49,531 bases of DNA, from the IMG/VR virus record IMGVR_UViG_3300032291_000658, positions 1-49,531 of that record, one strand, 5' to 3'. How positions within the stretch are numbered: position 1 is the stretch's first letter; every line of letters begins with the position of its first letter. The position numbers and the translations under genes were made by a program. Below the pieces are notes generated by a model. It did no database searches. It had not been told where the DNA came from and worked only from the letters and a program-made list of their open reading frames with translations. Origin of the DNA: a virus. Positions 33,022-41,804 of this stretch are shown piece after piece.

Positions 33022-33660
33022 ATGGGGTTTAAACGCATGAACAGGACGAGCAAAGACGAGTACTTGGCGGCACTGGAAGAGGCCAACCAAGATGACGAGG
33101 TTTATCAGAATGATGATGAACAAGCGCTGGGTGAATTGAGCGAAGCGGAACGGTCTGCATTCAAGGCAGATCCACCAAGAGTGAGACAAGACGGTAAGCC
33201 TGTAGGTACTGAAGATAGAAAAAGAATCCAACCACTGACAGTGAGCCAAGTGGCATTCGCCCAAGGGATCATCCAAGGGAAAACATACCGCCAAGCTTAT
33301 AGAGACGCATACCCAAATGCCCAAGGTTCAGATGCGTCAATCACAAGCAGTGCTTACAAGCTCTCAAGGGATTCACGCATTCAGGCAATGGTGACAGAGG
33401 CACTGGACGAGACCATTGAACACCTTGCTGAGGATCGGGCGCATACAGAACGATATGTCATGAAGAGGTTATTGGCGCTGAGTAAACAAGGCAAGCAAGA
33501 GGGCTCCCAATTAAAAGCTCTCGAACTACTTGGTAAGACTGTTGGCATGTTCATCGACAAGGCAGAGACCAAGCCCGAAGCAGTGACGGCAGATCAGCTA
33601 AAGAAGGAACTATCAGGGCATCTCAAGCTACTGGTCAACGACAAGCGCAAGGCAGTTTAA
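33022..33660 (+). CDS. terS: terminase small subunit
   Basis: The protein has 212 residues. A second ATG at 33037 is an equally plausible start because GGGG lies nine bases upstream of it and no site precedes 33022. The acidic N-terminus is followed by PLTVSQVAFAQGIIQGKTYRQAYRDAYPNA, a phage terminase-type helix-turn-helix for packaging-site recognition, and a helical C-terminus for oligomerisation and TerL contact. It precedes the large subunit by one small gene. The stop TAA is supplied by a GTTTAAAC palindrome (33655-33662), and another lies over the start region (33027). Confidence 0.8.
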   Translation: MGFKRMNRTSKDEYLAALEEANQDDEVYQNDDEQALGELSEAERSAFKADPPRVRQDGKPVGTEDRKRIQPLTVSQVAFAQGIIQGKTYRQAYRDAYPNAQGSDASITSSAYKLSRDSRIQAMVTEALDETIEHLAEDRAHTERYVMKRLLALSKQGKQEGSQLKALELLGKTVGMFIDKAETKPEAVTADQLKKELSGHLKLLVNDKRKAV

Positions 33661-33995
33661 ACAGGGCGTGGCATCGATGCTGTGACGGCGTGACGGCGAC
33701 CCCACCGTACCCGTACCCCCCTTGCATACGCATGACCACCCGCCACCTGTATACGCTGTGATCCACACCAACATATATCCCTCCCCATAAACTACATACA
33801 ACCGTTCTCATCCCCCACCCCCTTGTTTATGGGTTTGCAAAAGTGAATGTCTGTTTTGGAAAGTGGGGGGGGGATATATTTTGCGAAGAAGGATTGCATG
33901 TTTAAACGCTGTGGATAATTTGTGGATAACGTATTGCCAGATACGCCTTGCAATTGTTCGTGCATACGTTTAAACTTTGGACAACGGAGGACGGT
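33661..33995 (+). other. intergenic region with two DnaA boxes and two GTTTAAAC sites
   Basis: No gene is seen. Two perfect TGTGGATAA boxes lie at 33910-33918 and 33921-33929, framed by GTTTAAAC at 33900 and 33968. A direct repeat GTGACGGC occurs near 33680. A tract of nine G (33865-33873) faces a C-rich stretch at about 33808-33820, which could form a long-loop stem. It may be a secondary origin site or a packaging (pac/cos) site near the terminase genes. Confidence 0.5.
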
Positions 33996-34226
33996 ATGAC
34001 TGAACGGCAGAAGTTGGTTTTTGATTTCATTAGGGCTTACATCAAAATTCATGGGATTGCTCCGTCTTATGAGGTAATTGCCAAGGGTTTGAATATGAAG
34101 TCAAGAGCCAACATGCACAGGATTGTCCAGAGGCTTAAGGATGATGGTCATATTGAGAAGAGACCGAGGAAGTTCTATGGGATCAAGTTGTTGGATAAGT
34201 CGGTAAAGGAGATTGCCTCTTTATGA
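33996..34226 (+). CDS. LexA-like winged helix protein without a peptidase domain
   Basis: The protein has 76 residues from ATG at 33996, with ACGGAGG five bases upstream. The sequence MTERQKLVFDFIRAYIKIHG, APSYEVIAKGLNMKSRANMHRI, then a wing (IEKRPRKFYGIKL) reproduces the N-terminal DNA-binding domain of LexA. The S24 peptidase half is missing, so it is not RecA-cleavable. It lies between the two terminase genes and ends with an ATGA overlap with TerL. It could regulate the late operon or compete at host SOS sites. Either is inference. Confidence 0.75.
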   Translation: MTERQKLVFDFIRAYIKIHGIAPSYEVIAKGLNMKSRANMHRIVQRLKDDGHIEKRPRKFYGIKLLDKSVKEIASL

Positions 34227-35719
34227 CTTTATTGACGAAGTCTGAGATATCTCAATACTTGGCTGTAGTGGATTCGGTTCCTGAGGCTGAGAGAAACAAG
34301 ATATTTGCCTTGTTGGAGATGGATAGGGTTGAGAGGTGCAGGGATTCTTATTTGTTCTTTGTTACCCAGATGTGGCCCGGGTTTATCTCTGGGAAGCATC
34401 ATCAAATCATGGCAGATGCCTTTGAGAGGGTTGCCAATGGGGATTTGAAGAGGTTGATTATCAATATGCCTCCTCGGCATACCAAGTCTGAATTTGCCTC
34501 TTATCTCCTGCCGTCTTGGTTTTTGGGTAAGTTTCCTGAGAAGAAGATTATTCAAACGGCTCACACTGCCGAGCTTGCGGTGGGCTTTGGTCGTAAGGTT
34601 AGGAATCTTGTCCAGTCGGAGCAGTATGGGAAGGTGTTTGACACCAAGCTCTCGTCAGATTCAAAGGCAGCAGGCAGATGGAACACCCATAAGGGCGGAG
34701 ATTACTTCGCTATTGGCGTTGGCGGCGCTGTGACTGGTAAGGGCGCTGATCTTTTAATCATCGATGACCCACATTCTGAGCAAGAAGCCAAGCAGGGTAA
34801 CCCAGCAGTGTTTGACAATGTGTATGAGTGGTACACATCCGGCCCCCGGCAACGTCTTCAGCCCGGTGGAGCCATCATTATTGTGATGACCCGCTGGTCT
34901 AAAAGAGATCTAACAGGGCAGATCATCAAAAACTCAGAAAAAGATGGTGTAAACGACTGGGAAGTTATTGATTTCCCAGCAATTTTGCCCTCTGGAACCC
35001 CTTTGTGGCCCGCTTTTTGGAAAAAAGAAGAGCTTGAAGCCCTGAAAGCCGAGCTTCCAGTGGCTAAATGGGAAGCCCAATACCAACAAAACCCAACTTC
35101 CGAAGAAGGTGCGATTGTTAAGCGTGACCAATGGCGGATTTGGGAAAAAGATGAAGCACCAGCTTGCGATTTCATCATCCAAAGCTGGGATACGGCCTTT
35201 GAGACCAACAACAGGGCAGATTATTCGGCATGTACAACGTGGGGAGTGTTCAACTACCCCGATGCAAAAGGCAATATCAAGACCAATATCATCCTGCTGG
35301 ATGCGTTTAAACGTCGAATGGAGTTCCCAGAACTTAAAAAGAAGGCGTTTGAGATGTGGAAAGAGTGGGAGCCAGATACTTTGATTGTGGAGAAAAGAGC
35401 CGCTGGCGCTCCACTAATCTATGAGATGAGAAAAATAGGAATCCCTGTGTCGGAGTATACGCCGCACAAAGGAAACGATAAGATAGCTCGTGTAAACGCA
35501 ATCTCTGACCTGTTTGCTTCAGGAATAGTGTGGTGTCCAGACACAAGATGGGCAGATGAAGTCATGGAAGAAATGGCCTCTTTCCCGAATGGAGACCATG
35601 ACGACTTGGTTGACTCCTCCTCTCAGGCTTTGATGCAGTTTCGAAAGGGCGGCTTTGTTTCCATCGACACCGATGAGGAAGATGAGCCAATCTACCGCAG
35701 GCGGATGGAATATTACTAA
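34223..35719 (+). CDS. terL: terminase large subunit
   Basis: The protein has 498 residues. The packaging ATPase has a Walker A-like PPRHTKS (83-89) and Walker B LLIIDDP (177-183). The nuclease domain follows with SWDTAFE (Asp323), NRADYSA (Asp333), VEKRAAG and late GDHDDLVDSSS, the expected metal ligands of the RNase H-like fold. The start overlaps the previous stop (ATGA). The protein cuts and translocates concatemeric DNA through the portal encoded next, using the origin-proximal TerS for site choice. Confidence 0.95.
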   Translation: MTLLTKSEISQYLAVVDSVPEAERNKIFALLEMDRVERCRDSYLFFVTQMWPGFISGKHHQIMADAFERVANGDLKRLIINMPPRHTKSEFASYLLPSWFLGKFPEKKIIQTAHTAELAVGFGRKVRNLVQSEQYGKVFDTKLSSDSKAAGRWNTHKGGDYFAIGVGGAVTGKGADLLIIDDPHSEQEAKQGNPAVFDNVYEWYTSGPRQRLQPGGAIIIVMTRWSKRDLTGQIIKNSEKDGVNDWEVIDFPAILPSGTPLWPAFWKKEELEALKAELPVAKWEAQYQQNPTSEEGAIVKRDQWRIWEKDEAPACDFIIQSWDTAFETNNRADYSACTTWGVFNYPDAKGNIKTNIILLDAFKRRMEFPELKKKAFEMWKEWEPDTLIVEKRAAGAPLIYEMRKIGIPVSEYTPHKGNDKIARVNAISDLFASGIVWCPDTRWADEVMEEMASFPNGDHDDLVDSSSQALMQFRKGGFVSIDTDEEDEPIYRRRMEYY

Positions 35720-35727
35720 GGAAAATC

Positions 35728-38118
35728 ATGGCAACTAATATGGACAAAAGTGTTTATCAATCTCCCGCTGGCATCGCCGGATTGGAAGAAGAGCCTATTG
35801 AGATTGAGATCGTAGACCCTGAGTCTGTCTCTATTTCCGCTGGCGGCATGGAGATTACCCTTGAGCCCGGCAAAGAATACGACGGTGATTTTGAATCTAA
35901 TCTTGCAGAAGTTTTGGATGAAGGTGTCCTTCAAGAAATCGCCTCTGAACTGTGTGAGCTGGTGGATGCCGATGTCAACTCCCGAAAAGACTGGGCAGAA
36001 ACCTTTGTCAAAGGCTTGGAAGTTCTTGGGCTTCAATATGAAGAGCGCACCCAACCTTGGAATGGAGCTTGTGGTGTTTACTCAACCATCCTGACAGAAG
36101 CCGCCATTCGCTTCCAGTCAGAGTCCATCATGGAAACCTTCCCCGCCCAAGGCCCCGTCAAAACCGAGATCATTGGCGCAATCACGAAACTGAAAGAGCA
36201 GGCAGCAGAGCGAGTCCGCACTGACATGAACTACCGTCTGACAGAGCAAATGCCCGAGTACCGGCCAGAGCATGAGCGCCTCTTGTACTCTTTGGGTCTG
36301 GCTGGAGCAGCCTTCAAGAAGGTTTACTTTGACCCGGGTCTTGGCCGTGAAGTGGCTATGTTTATCCCGGCAGAGGATGTCATTGTTCCCTATGGAGCCT
36401 CTAACCTTAACAACGCAGAACGTGTTACACATGTGATGCGTAAAACAGAGAACGAAATCAAGAAGCTACAGGTGGCTGGCTTCTACAGAGATATTGAGCT
36501 TGGCGAACCTGTAAATATCCTCTCGGACATCGAGAAGAAAAAAGCGGAACAGCAAGGCTACAAAACTACCGACGACAACCGCTATCAGATCTTTGAGATT
36601 CACACAGAGTTGGATATCGAAGGCATGGAGGATGTTGGTGAGGACGGAGAGCCTACAGGAATCGCCCTGCCCTATGTTGTCACGATTGACCGTGGAACCA
36701 ATGAGGTTTTGTCTATCTACCGCAACTGGGATCCGGAAGACGAGAGAAAACTCAAACGCCAGCATTTTGTTGATTATTGTTACGTCCCCGGCTTTGGTTT
36801 CTATGGTCTTGGATTGATCCACATCATTGGCGGATATGCTCGTGCTGGCACTGCGTTGATTCGTCAATTGGTGGACGCAGGTACTCTTTCCAATCTGCCC
36901 GGCGGTCTTAAGGCTCGTGGTATGCGGGTTAAGGGCGATGACACTCCAATCGCACCCGGAGAGTTCAGGGATGTAGACGTTCCCTCTGGAACAATCAAAG
37001 ACAACGTGATGACGTTGCCATACAAAGAGCCAAGCGGCACATTGCTAACTTTGTTGAATCAGATTACAGAAGAAGGCAGACGCTTGGGATCTATTGGGGA
37101 GATGAAGGTTTCCGACATGAGTGCAAATGCGCCAGTTGGGACAACCTTGGCCCTATTGGAGCGCCAGCTTAAAACCATGAGTGCTGTCCAAGCTCGTGTG
37201 CATAACTCGATGAAGCAAGAGTTCAAGCTTCTGAAAAACATCATTCGGGATTATGCGCCAGATGACTATGAATACGATCCAGAAAGTGGCAACCGCCATG
37301 CAAAACAGGCAGATTACGACATTGTTGAAGTCATCCCTGTAAGCGATCCCAATAGCTCAACAATGGCTCAGCGGATCATGCAGTATCAAGCTGTGATCCA
37401 GTTGGCAAGCCAAGCTCCTCAGATCTATGATTTGCCAAACTTACATCGCCAAATGATTGAGGTTTTGGGTGTTCGTAATGCCGACAAATTAGTCCCAACC
37501 TCCGACGATCAAACACCAAAAGATCCGGTCAGTGAGAACATGGCATTCCTCAACGGCAAGCCGACAAAAGCATTTATCTATCAAGATCATGATGCTCATA
37601 TTGCGGCCCACCAAGCCTTCATGCAAGACCCGATGATTGCTCAAACCATTGGTCAAAACCCAATGGCGCAAAAAATTCAGGCGGCGGCTATGGCTCATAT
37701 TGCAGAACATTTGGCGTTTAAATATCGCAAGAATGTTGAAGAGCAAATTGGGGTTCCAATTCCTGCGCCAGATGCAGAGCTTCCAGAGGATGTTGAGGTC
37801 GAGCTTTCTAGGTTGGTTGCTCAAGGAGCCGCACAACTTCTGCAAGCAAATCAAGCCCAAGCCCAGCAGGCTCAGGCTCAACAACAAGCCCAAGACCCGC
37901 TCATCCAAATGCAACAGGCAGAACTGCAAATCAAGCAAGCCGAAGTGCAGGCCAAAGCTCAAAAGATGCAGGCAGATACACAGATTGCCCAAGCCAAATT
38001 GCAACTGGAAGCCCAGAGAATGCAGGGCACTCAAGCGATTGAGCAACAAAGAATCCAGTCTCAAGAGAAACAGGCAAACCAGAAAGTGCAAGTTGATCTG
38101 TTTAAACGGAAACAATAA
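35728..38118 (+). CDS. portal protein
   Basis: The protein has 796 residues, with AAGGA before ATG. It contains the head-tail connector core DWAETFVKGLEVLGL, TQPWNGACGVYSTILTEA, FPAQGPVKTEI and a central domain HFVDYCYVPGFGFYGLGLIHIIGGYARAGTALIRQL, patterns of large podovirus-like portals. The last 130 residues form a Gln/Ala-rich coiled coil (QAQQAQAQQQAQ) that could line the barrel. Position between TerL and the scaffold/capsid genes supports the call. Its stop overlaps the next start as TAATG. It ends with an FKR encoded by GTTTAAAC (38100). Confidence 0.9.
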   Translation: MATNMDKSVYQSPAGIAGLEEEPIEIEIVDPESVSISAGGMEITLEPGKEYDGDFESNLAEVLDEGVLQEIASELCELVDADVNSRKDWAETFVKGLEVLGLQYEERTQPWNGACGVYSTILTEAAIRFQSESIMETFPAQGPVKTEIIGAITKLKEQAAERVRTDMNYRLTEQMPEYRPEHERLLYSLGLAGAAFKKVYFDPGLGREVAMFIPAEDVIVPYGASNLNNAERVTHVMRKTENEIKKLQVAGFYRDIELGEPVNILSDIEKKKAEQQGYKTTDDNRYQIFEIHTELDIEGMEDVGEDGEPTGIALPYVVTIDRGTNEVLSIYRNWDPEDERKLKRQHFVDYCYVPGFGFYGLGLIHIIGGYARAGTALIRQLVDAGTLSNLPGGLKARGMRVKGDDTPIAPGEFRDVDVPSGTIKDNVMTLPYKEPSGTLLTLLNQITEEGRRLGSIGEMKVSDMSANAPVGTTLALLERQLKTMSAVQARVHNSMKQEFKLLKNIIRDYAPDDYEYDPESGNRHAKQADYDIVEVIPVSDPNSSTMAQRIMQYQAVIQLASQAPQIYDLPNLHRQMIEVLGVRNADKLVPTSDDQTPKDPVSENMAFLNGKPTKAFIYQDHDAHIAAHQAFMQDPMIAQTIGQNPMAQKIQAAAMAHIAEHLAFKYRKNVEEQIGVPIPAPDAELPEDVEVELSRLVAQGAAQLLQANQAQAQQAQAQQQAQDPLIQMQQAELQIKQAEVQAKAQKMQADTQIAQAKLQLEAQRMQGTQAIEQQRIQSQEKQANQKVQVDLFKRKQ

Positions 38119-38309
38119 TGAACGAACTGGAATACATCGTGAAGCAATTAAAGGAGCGAGGCGAAATCGTTTCCGAAAGAATTGGTACGGGCGGAGCTAA
38201 AGACTACGCCGAGTACCGAGAACTGTGCGGACAAATTCAAGGTCTGCTGTTTGCACAGTCCGTGGTTGTTGACCTTGTGCGAAAAATGGAGAAATACGAA
38301 GATGACTGA
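38118..38309 (+). CDS. 63 aa small protein after portal
   Basis: A helical protein: NELEYIVKQLKERGEIVSERI, a Gly turn, then YRELCGQIQGLLFAQSVVVDLVRKME. Its start overlaps the portal stop and its end overlaps the GroES-like gene by eight bases. Phages of this type often have a gene of this size here and its role is unknown. It may be a portal-associated or regulatory peptide. Confidence 0.6.
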   Translation: MNELEYIVKQLKERGEIVSERIGTGGAKDYAEYRELCGQIQGLLFAQSVVVDLVRKMEKYEDD

Positions 38310-38700
38310 ATTCGATATTCAGGCGGTGGATCTGTCGGGTATTTTGAATACAACGGCAGAGGAAAAGGCAAAACAAGTGCCGGATCCAGCAACCTTTTAC
38401 CTCTTGTGCGTTTTACCTGAGGTAGATGAAGAGTATGAAAGCGGTCTTGTAAAGGCTGGGCAAACCATGCATTACGAAGAATTACTGTCGCCAGTATTGT
38501 TTGTAGTGAAGATGGGGCCTGATGCGTTTAAAGACACCAAACGATTCCCGTCTGGGCCTTCTTGCAAAACTGGAGATTTCGTCCTTGTCCGACCCAATAC
38601 TGGGACTCGGATCAAGATTCATGGCAAAGAATTTCGCCTGATCAACGACGACAGTGTAGAAGCTGTAGTTCAAGATCCTCGTGGAATAACCCGTGCGTAA
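38302..38700 (+). CDS. GroES-like co-chaperonin
   Basis: The protein has 132 residues from ATG at 38302. An upstream extension would overlap the small gene fully. The order LCVLPEVDEEYESGLVKAG, a mobile-loop-like segment, VVKMGPDAFKD, GDFVLVRPNTGTRIKIHGKEFRLINDDSVEAVV follows GroES closely: [21 protein letters not shown]. The region matching the GroES mobile loop (AGQTMHYEELL) contacts GroEL. It lies between portal and scaffold, like T4 gp31, and should help the host chaperonin fold the capsid. The N-terminal 25 residues are an addition. Confidence 0.75.
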   Translation: MTEFDIQAVDLSGILNTTAEEKAKQVPDPATFYLLCVLPEVDEEYESGLVKAGQTMHYEELLSPVLFVVKMGPDAFKDTKRFPSGPSCKTGDFVLVRPNTGTRIKIHGKEFRLINDDSVEAVVQDPRGITRA

Positions 38701-38711
38701 GGGAAAAAATC

Positions 38712-39671
38712 ATGTCCGATAACGAGAAAACTGAATTTGAATTTCAGGACTCTGAGATTGAGCAGCCAAAACGTGGGCTCCTCATGACTGAACCAGAGGC
38801 AGAGCCAGAAATTGAAATTGTTGATGACACGCCTGAAGATGATCGTGGTCGCTCTCGCATGACTTCGCCTCCTCAAGAGCCTACCGATGAGGAATTAGAG
38901 TCATATTCAAAACGAGATCGCAATAAGATTCGTGAATTTACTAAGGGTTATCACGAAGAACGCAGGGCAAAAGAGGCAGCTTTGAGAGAGAAGGAAGAGG
39001 CTATCCGTATAGCTCAAGCCGTCTTTGAAGAGAATAAGCGCCTCAAAGGCACTGTAAACACAAGTCAATCTGCCCTGTTGGAGCAGGCTAAAAAAGTAGT
39101 GGCGCAAGAGCTGGAAGAGGCTAAGCGCAAATACAAATCGGCCTACGAATCTGGGGATTCAGATGCATTAGTCGAAGCGCAGGAAGAAATGACCTCCGCC
39201 AAGATGAAAGTGGAGCGTGTAAACAACTTTAAGCCAGCCCCTTTACAAGAGCCCGAAAATGTTGTACAAACTCCTCACCTGCAAGCAGAACCTAAACCAG
39301 ACCATAAAGCCGAGAATTGGCGAAAACAAAATTCTTGGTGGGGTCAGGATAAGGAAATGACCAGTTTTGCGCTTGGAGTGCATGACAAGCTGGTTAATGA
39401 CGAGGGTGTTGATCCTCAAAGTGACGATTACTATTTGCGCTTAAATGGTAGGTTACGCCAAGTATTCCCAGATAAGTTTGAGTCTGGTGAGTCCGATGAT
39501 TCGAAATCTCATCGCCCTAAATCAAGCGTTGTTGCTTCTGCAAGCAGAAGTGTTGCGCCCAAGAAAATCACACTTTCCCAGTCAGAAGTCAACATTGCCA
39601 AACGACTTGGAGTTCCACTGGAACAATATGCTCGTGAGGTAGCGGTTTTAAGGAGAAATCAAAATGGATGA
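38712..39671 (+). CDS. scaffolding protein
   Basis: The protein has 319 residues from ATG at 38712 after a GGGAAAA stretch. The N-terminal half is acidic and disordered (EIVDDTPEDD, PQEPTDEELE). It is followed by a long charged coiled coil (RRAKEAALREKEEAIRIAQAV; AKRKYKSAYESGDSDALVEAQEE) and a conserved WWGQDKEMTSFALGVHD region and basic C-terminus, all usual for phage scaffolds that organise the procapsid. Position before the capsid genes agrees. No protease is seen beside it, so it may exit intact or be cut by a host enzyme. Confidence 0.8.
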   Translation: MSDNEKTEFEFQDSEIEQPKRGLLMTEPEAEPEIEIVDDTPEDDRGRSRMTSPPQEPTDEELESYSKRDRNKIREFTKGYHEERRAKEAALREKEEAIRIAQAVFEENKRLKGTVNTSQSALLEQAKKVVAQELEEAKRKYKSAYESGDSDALVEAQEEMTSAKMKVERVNNFKPAPLQEPENVVQTPHLQAEPKPDHKAENWRKQNSWWGQDKEMTSFALGVHDKLVNDEGVDPQSDDYYLRLNGRLRQVFPDKFESGESDDSKSHRPKSSVVASASRSVAPKKITLSQSEVNIAKRLGVPLEQYAREVAVLRRNQNG

Positions 39672-40116
39672 TCAAAAACGTGAAAAAAGGTCTGTAGAGT
39701 CTCGTGAAGCAGAGATGCGCCCCAAACGCTGGATGCCGCCTCAATTGCTACCTGAACCTGAAAAGGAAGAAGGGTGGGATTTCCGTTGGATCCGAGTTGC
39801 CATGTTGAACAAAGATGATCCAGTAAACATTTCTACTAAATTCCGTGAGGGTTGGGAGCCTGTGAAGGCCATCACCCAACCGAAACTCCGTATGTTGAAT
39901 AACCCTAACGGGCGATTCCCAGATGGAATTGAAATTGGTGGATTGCTTCTTTGCAAAACCCCTGTTGAGTTCACCCGTGACCGTGATGCGTACTTCCAAG
40001 AACAGGCAAGAGCGCAGATGGAATCAGTGGACAACAACTTTATGCGTGAAAGTGACTCAAGAATGCCTCTCTTTAATGAGCGACGTTCAAAAGTCTCATT
40101 TGGTAAATCAATCTAA
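39664..40116 (+). CDS. 150 aa virion-associated protein
   Basis: It overlaps the scaffold end by eight bases and has AAGGAG before ATG. It is a basic protein with KRWMPPQLLPEPEKEEGWDF, then FRWIRVAMLNKDDPVNIS and GIEIGGLLLCKTPVEFT. A gene of this form is regularly found between scaffold and capsid genes in phages of this type, as I recall. The strand-rich centre could be a capsid-stabilising or minor head protein. No precise function is known. Confidence 0.6.
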   Translation: MDDQKREKRSVESREAEMRPKRWMPPQLLPEPEKEEGWDFRWIRVAMLNKDDPVNISTKFREGWEPVKAITQPKLRMLNNPNGRFPDGIEIGGLLLCKTPVEFTRDRDAYFQEQARAQMESVDNNFMRESDSRMPLFNERRSKVSFGKSI

Positions 40117-40132
40117 CTTTGGAGCTTAAAAC

Positions 40133-40729
40133 ATGGCTTACCCCACTGTCTCAGCACCCTACGGTCTAAAGCCAATCAATTCTATTGATGGCAAGCCCTA
40201 CGCAGGTGCTTTTCGGCAGATTCCCGTTGCTGCTTCTTTTGGTACTGCTATCTTCTTTGGAGATACAGTTCAAATTGATTCTGACGGCTATCTGATTAAA
40301 TCAACTTCTACCAATGCTGGCACTATTGTTGGCGTTTGCGTAGGCGGTTCATATGTCAACTCCAGCGGTCAAACCGTTGAGGGTCAGTACATTCCTGCAT
40401 CCGTATCAACTACAACCAACTATGCTTATGCGTATGTTGTGGATGACCAGCAAGCACTTTTCAAAGTTGCTGTTGTGTCCTCTGGAACAACCATGAGTTC
40501 CGCTGGTCGTACCGTAGTCGGCACTAACTTGGCCTTGGTTCTCAACGCTGGCAGCACTACCACTGGTAACTCTGCTTTCGCTGTGACTTTGACAGGCGCT
40601 GGTACTACAGCGACTATTCCAATTCGTGTGATCGATGTTGTGCCTGAAACCGCTACTGCGGCTGACACTTACACCGAACTGTTGGTGAAAATTAACGCTC
40701 ACCAGTACAACAACACCACTGGTGTTTAA
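40133..40729 (+). CDS. head decoration / minor capsid-like protein
   Basis: The protein has 198 residues, with TTGGAGC upstream. Nearly all of it is beta-rich and Gly/Thr/Ser-rich, with YPTVSAPYGLKPINSIDG at the front and many short strands (AGTIVGVCVGGSYV; FAVTLTGAGTT). It sits directly before the major capsid gene, the usual position of decoration or structural beta proteins. A central segment with Ser-Gly-Gly turns has no catalytic residues. The assignment is by composition and position. Confidence 0.6.
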   Translation: MAYPTVSAPYGLKPINSIDGKPYAGAFRQIPVAASFGTAIFFGDTVQIDSDGYLIKSTSTNAGTIVGVCVGGSYVNSSGQTVEGQYIPASVSTTTNYAYAYVVDDQQALFKVAVVSSGTTMSSAGRTVVGTNLALVLNAGSTTTGNSAFAVTLTGAGTTATIPIRVIDVVPETATAADTYTELLVKINAHQYNNTTGV

Positions 40730-40739
40730 GGAGTAAGAA

Positions 40740-41651
40740 ATGGCTATTTCTCGTGCACAACTACTGAAGGAACTGCTCCCCGGTTTGAACGCTTTGTTTG
40801 GCTTGGAATACAAGACTTACGGCGAGCAACACAAAGAGATCTACGAAAGCGAGACCTCTGAGCGTTCCTTCGAAGAAGAAACCAAGTTGTCCGGCTTCTC
40901 AGCCGCACCTGTCAAGAACGAAGGCTCTGCTATCGCTTATGACAATGCTCAAGAAGCATGGACTGCTCGTTACAACCACGAAACCATCGCAATGGGCTTC
41001 TCCATCACTGAAGAAGCAGTGGAAGACAATCTGTATGACAGCTTGTCCAGCCGCTACACCAAAGCTCTGGCCCGTGCTATGGCTTACACCAAGCAGGTCA
41101 AGGCCGCTTTTGTGTTGAACAATGCGTTCACCACTACAGTGACCTACGGTGACGGCGTTACCTTGTGTAGCACCGCCCACCCACTGATCTCTGGTGGCAC
41201 TAACAGCAACCGCCCAACTACCGGCGCTGACTTGAATGAAACTTCGTTGGAAAACGCAGTCATTCAAATCGCAGGCTGGACAGATGAGCGTGGCTTGCTG
41301 ATCGCTGCCAAGCCCAAGAAACTGGTTGTGCCTCCAGCACTCCAGTTCGTTGCCACTCGTTTGTTGGAAACCGAATTGCGTACTGCAACCGCCGACAACG
41401 ATATCAACGCCATTAAGAACAATGGCTCCATTCCCGGCGGCTACACTGTCAATAACTACTTGACAGATACCAACGCTTGGTTCTTGTTGACTGACGTTCC
41501 TAACGGTCTGAAGCACTTTGTCCGCACCCCCATGTCTACCGGCATGGACGGCGACTTTGATACCGGCAACGTCCGTTACAAAGCCCGTGAGCGTTACAGC
41601 TTTGGCGTGTCTGATCCCTTGGGAATTTTCGGGTCTCCCGGTTCGTCCTAA
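40740..41651 (+). CDS. major capsid protein
   Basis: The protein has 303 residues, with AAGGAG before ATG. It contains FSITEEAVEDNLYDSLSSRY, AFVLNNAF, CSTAHPLISGGTNSN, DERGLLIAAKPKKLVVPPAL and RYKARERYSFGVSDPLGIFG, a set typical of the Mu gpT/HK97-like capsid family. The N-terminus FGLEYKTYGEQHKEIYESE corresponds to the arm. Its codon use is rich in C-ending codons, as expected for a highly expressed gene. It is followed by the strongest terminator in the window. Confidence 0.9.
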   Translation: MAISRAQLLKELLPGLNALFGLEYKTYGEQHKEIYESETSERSFEEETKLSGFSAAPVKNEGSAIAYDNAQEAWTARYNHETIAMGFSITEEAVEDNLYDSLSSRYTKALARAMAYTKQVKAAFVLNNAFTTTVTYGDGVTLCSTAHPLISGGTNSNRPTTGADLNETSLENAVIQIAGWTDERGLLIAAKPKKLVVPPALQFVATRLLETELRTATADNDINAIKNNGSIPGGYTVNNYLTDTNAWFLLTDVPNGLKHFVRTPMSTGMDGDFDTGNVRYKARERYSFGVSDPLGIFGSPGSS

Positions 41652-41658
41652 GCAGCAG

Positions 41659-41686
41659 AAAAAAGGGGGCTTCGGCCTCCTTTTTT
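41659..41686 (+). terminator. strong intrinsic terminator after capsid gene
   Basis: AAAAAAGGGGGC-TTCG-GCCTCCTTTTTT forms a long stem closed by the stable TTCG tetraloop with a six-T run, eight bases after the capsid stop. The A-run makes it work in both directions. Confidence 0.85.
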
Positions 41687-41703
41687 CATTGCCATTGTTT
41701 AAA

Positions 41704-41783
41704 CTGCATGGTATAAACAAGGCATTCCGGGGTTCTCCGGCGTATCAAACAGTCCCGGCTGACTCCATGCAGATTGATACGCC
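41704..41783 (+). promoter_or_regulatory. pseudoknot-like leader upstream of the 41805 gene
   Basis: CTGCATGG (41704-41711) pairs with CCATGCAG (41765-41772), and GGCGTATCA (41739-41747) pairs with TGATACGCC (41775-41783). The two perfect stems interleave, so they form either a pseudoknot or two alternative folds. A small AGTC/GACT stem lies in between. The gene start is 22 bases downstream. Confidence 0.5.
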
Positions 41784-41804
41784 TTAACGCATGAAGGAAA
41801 AATC

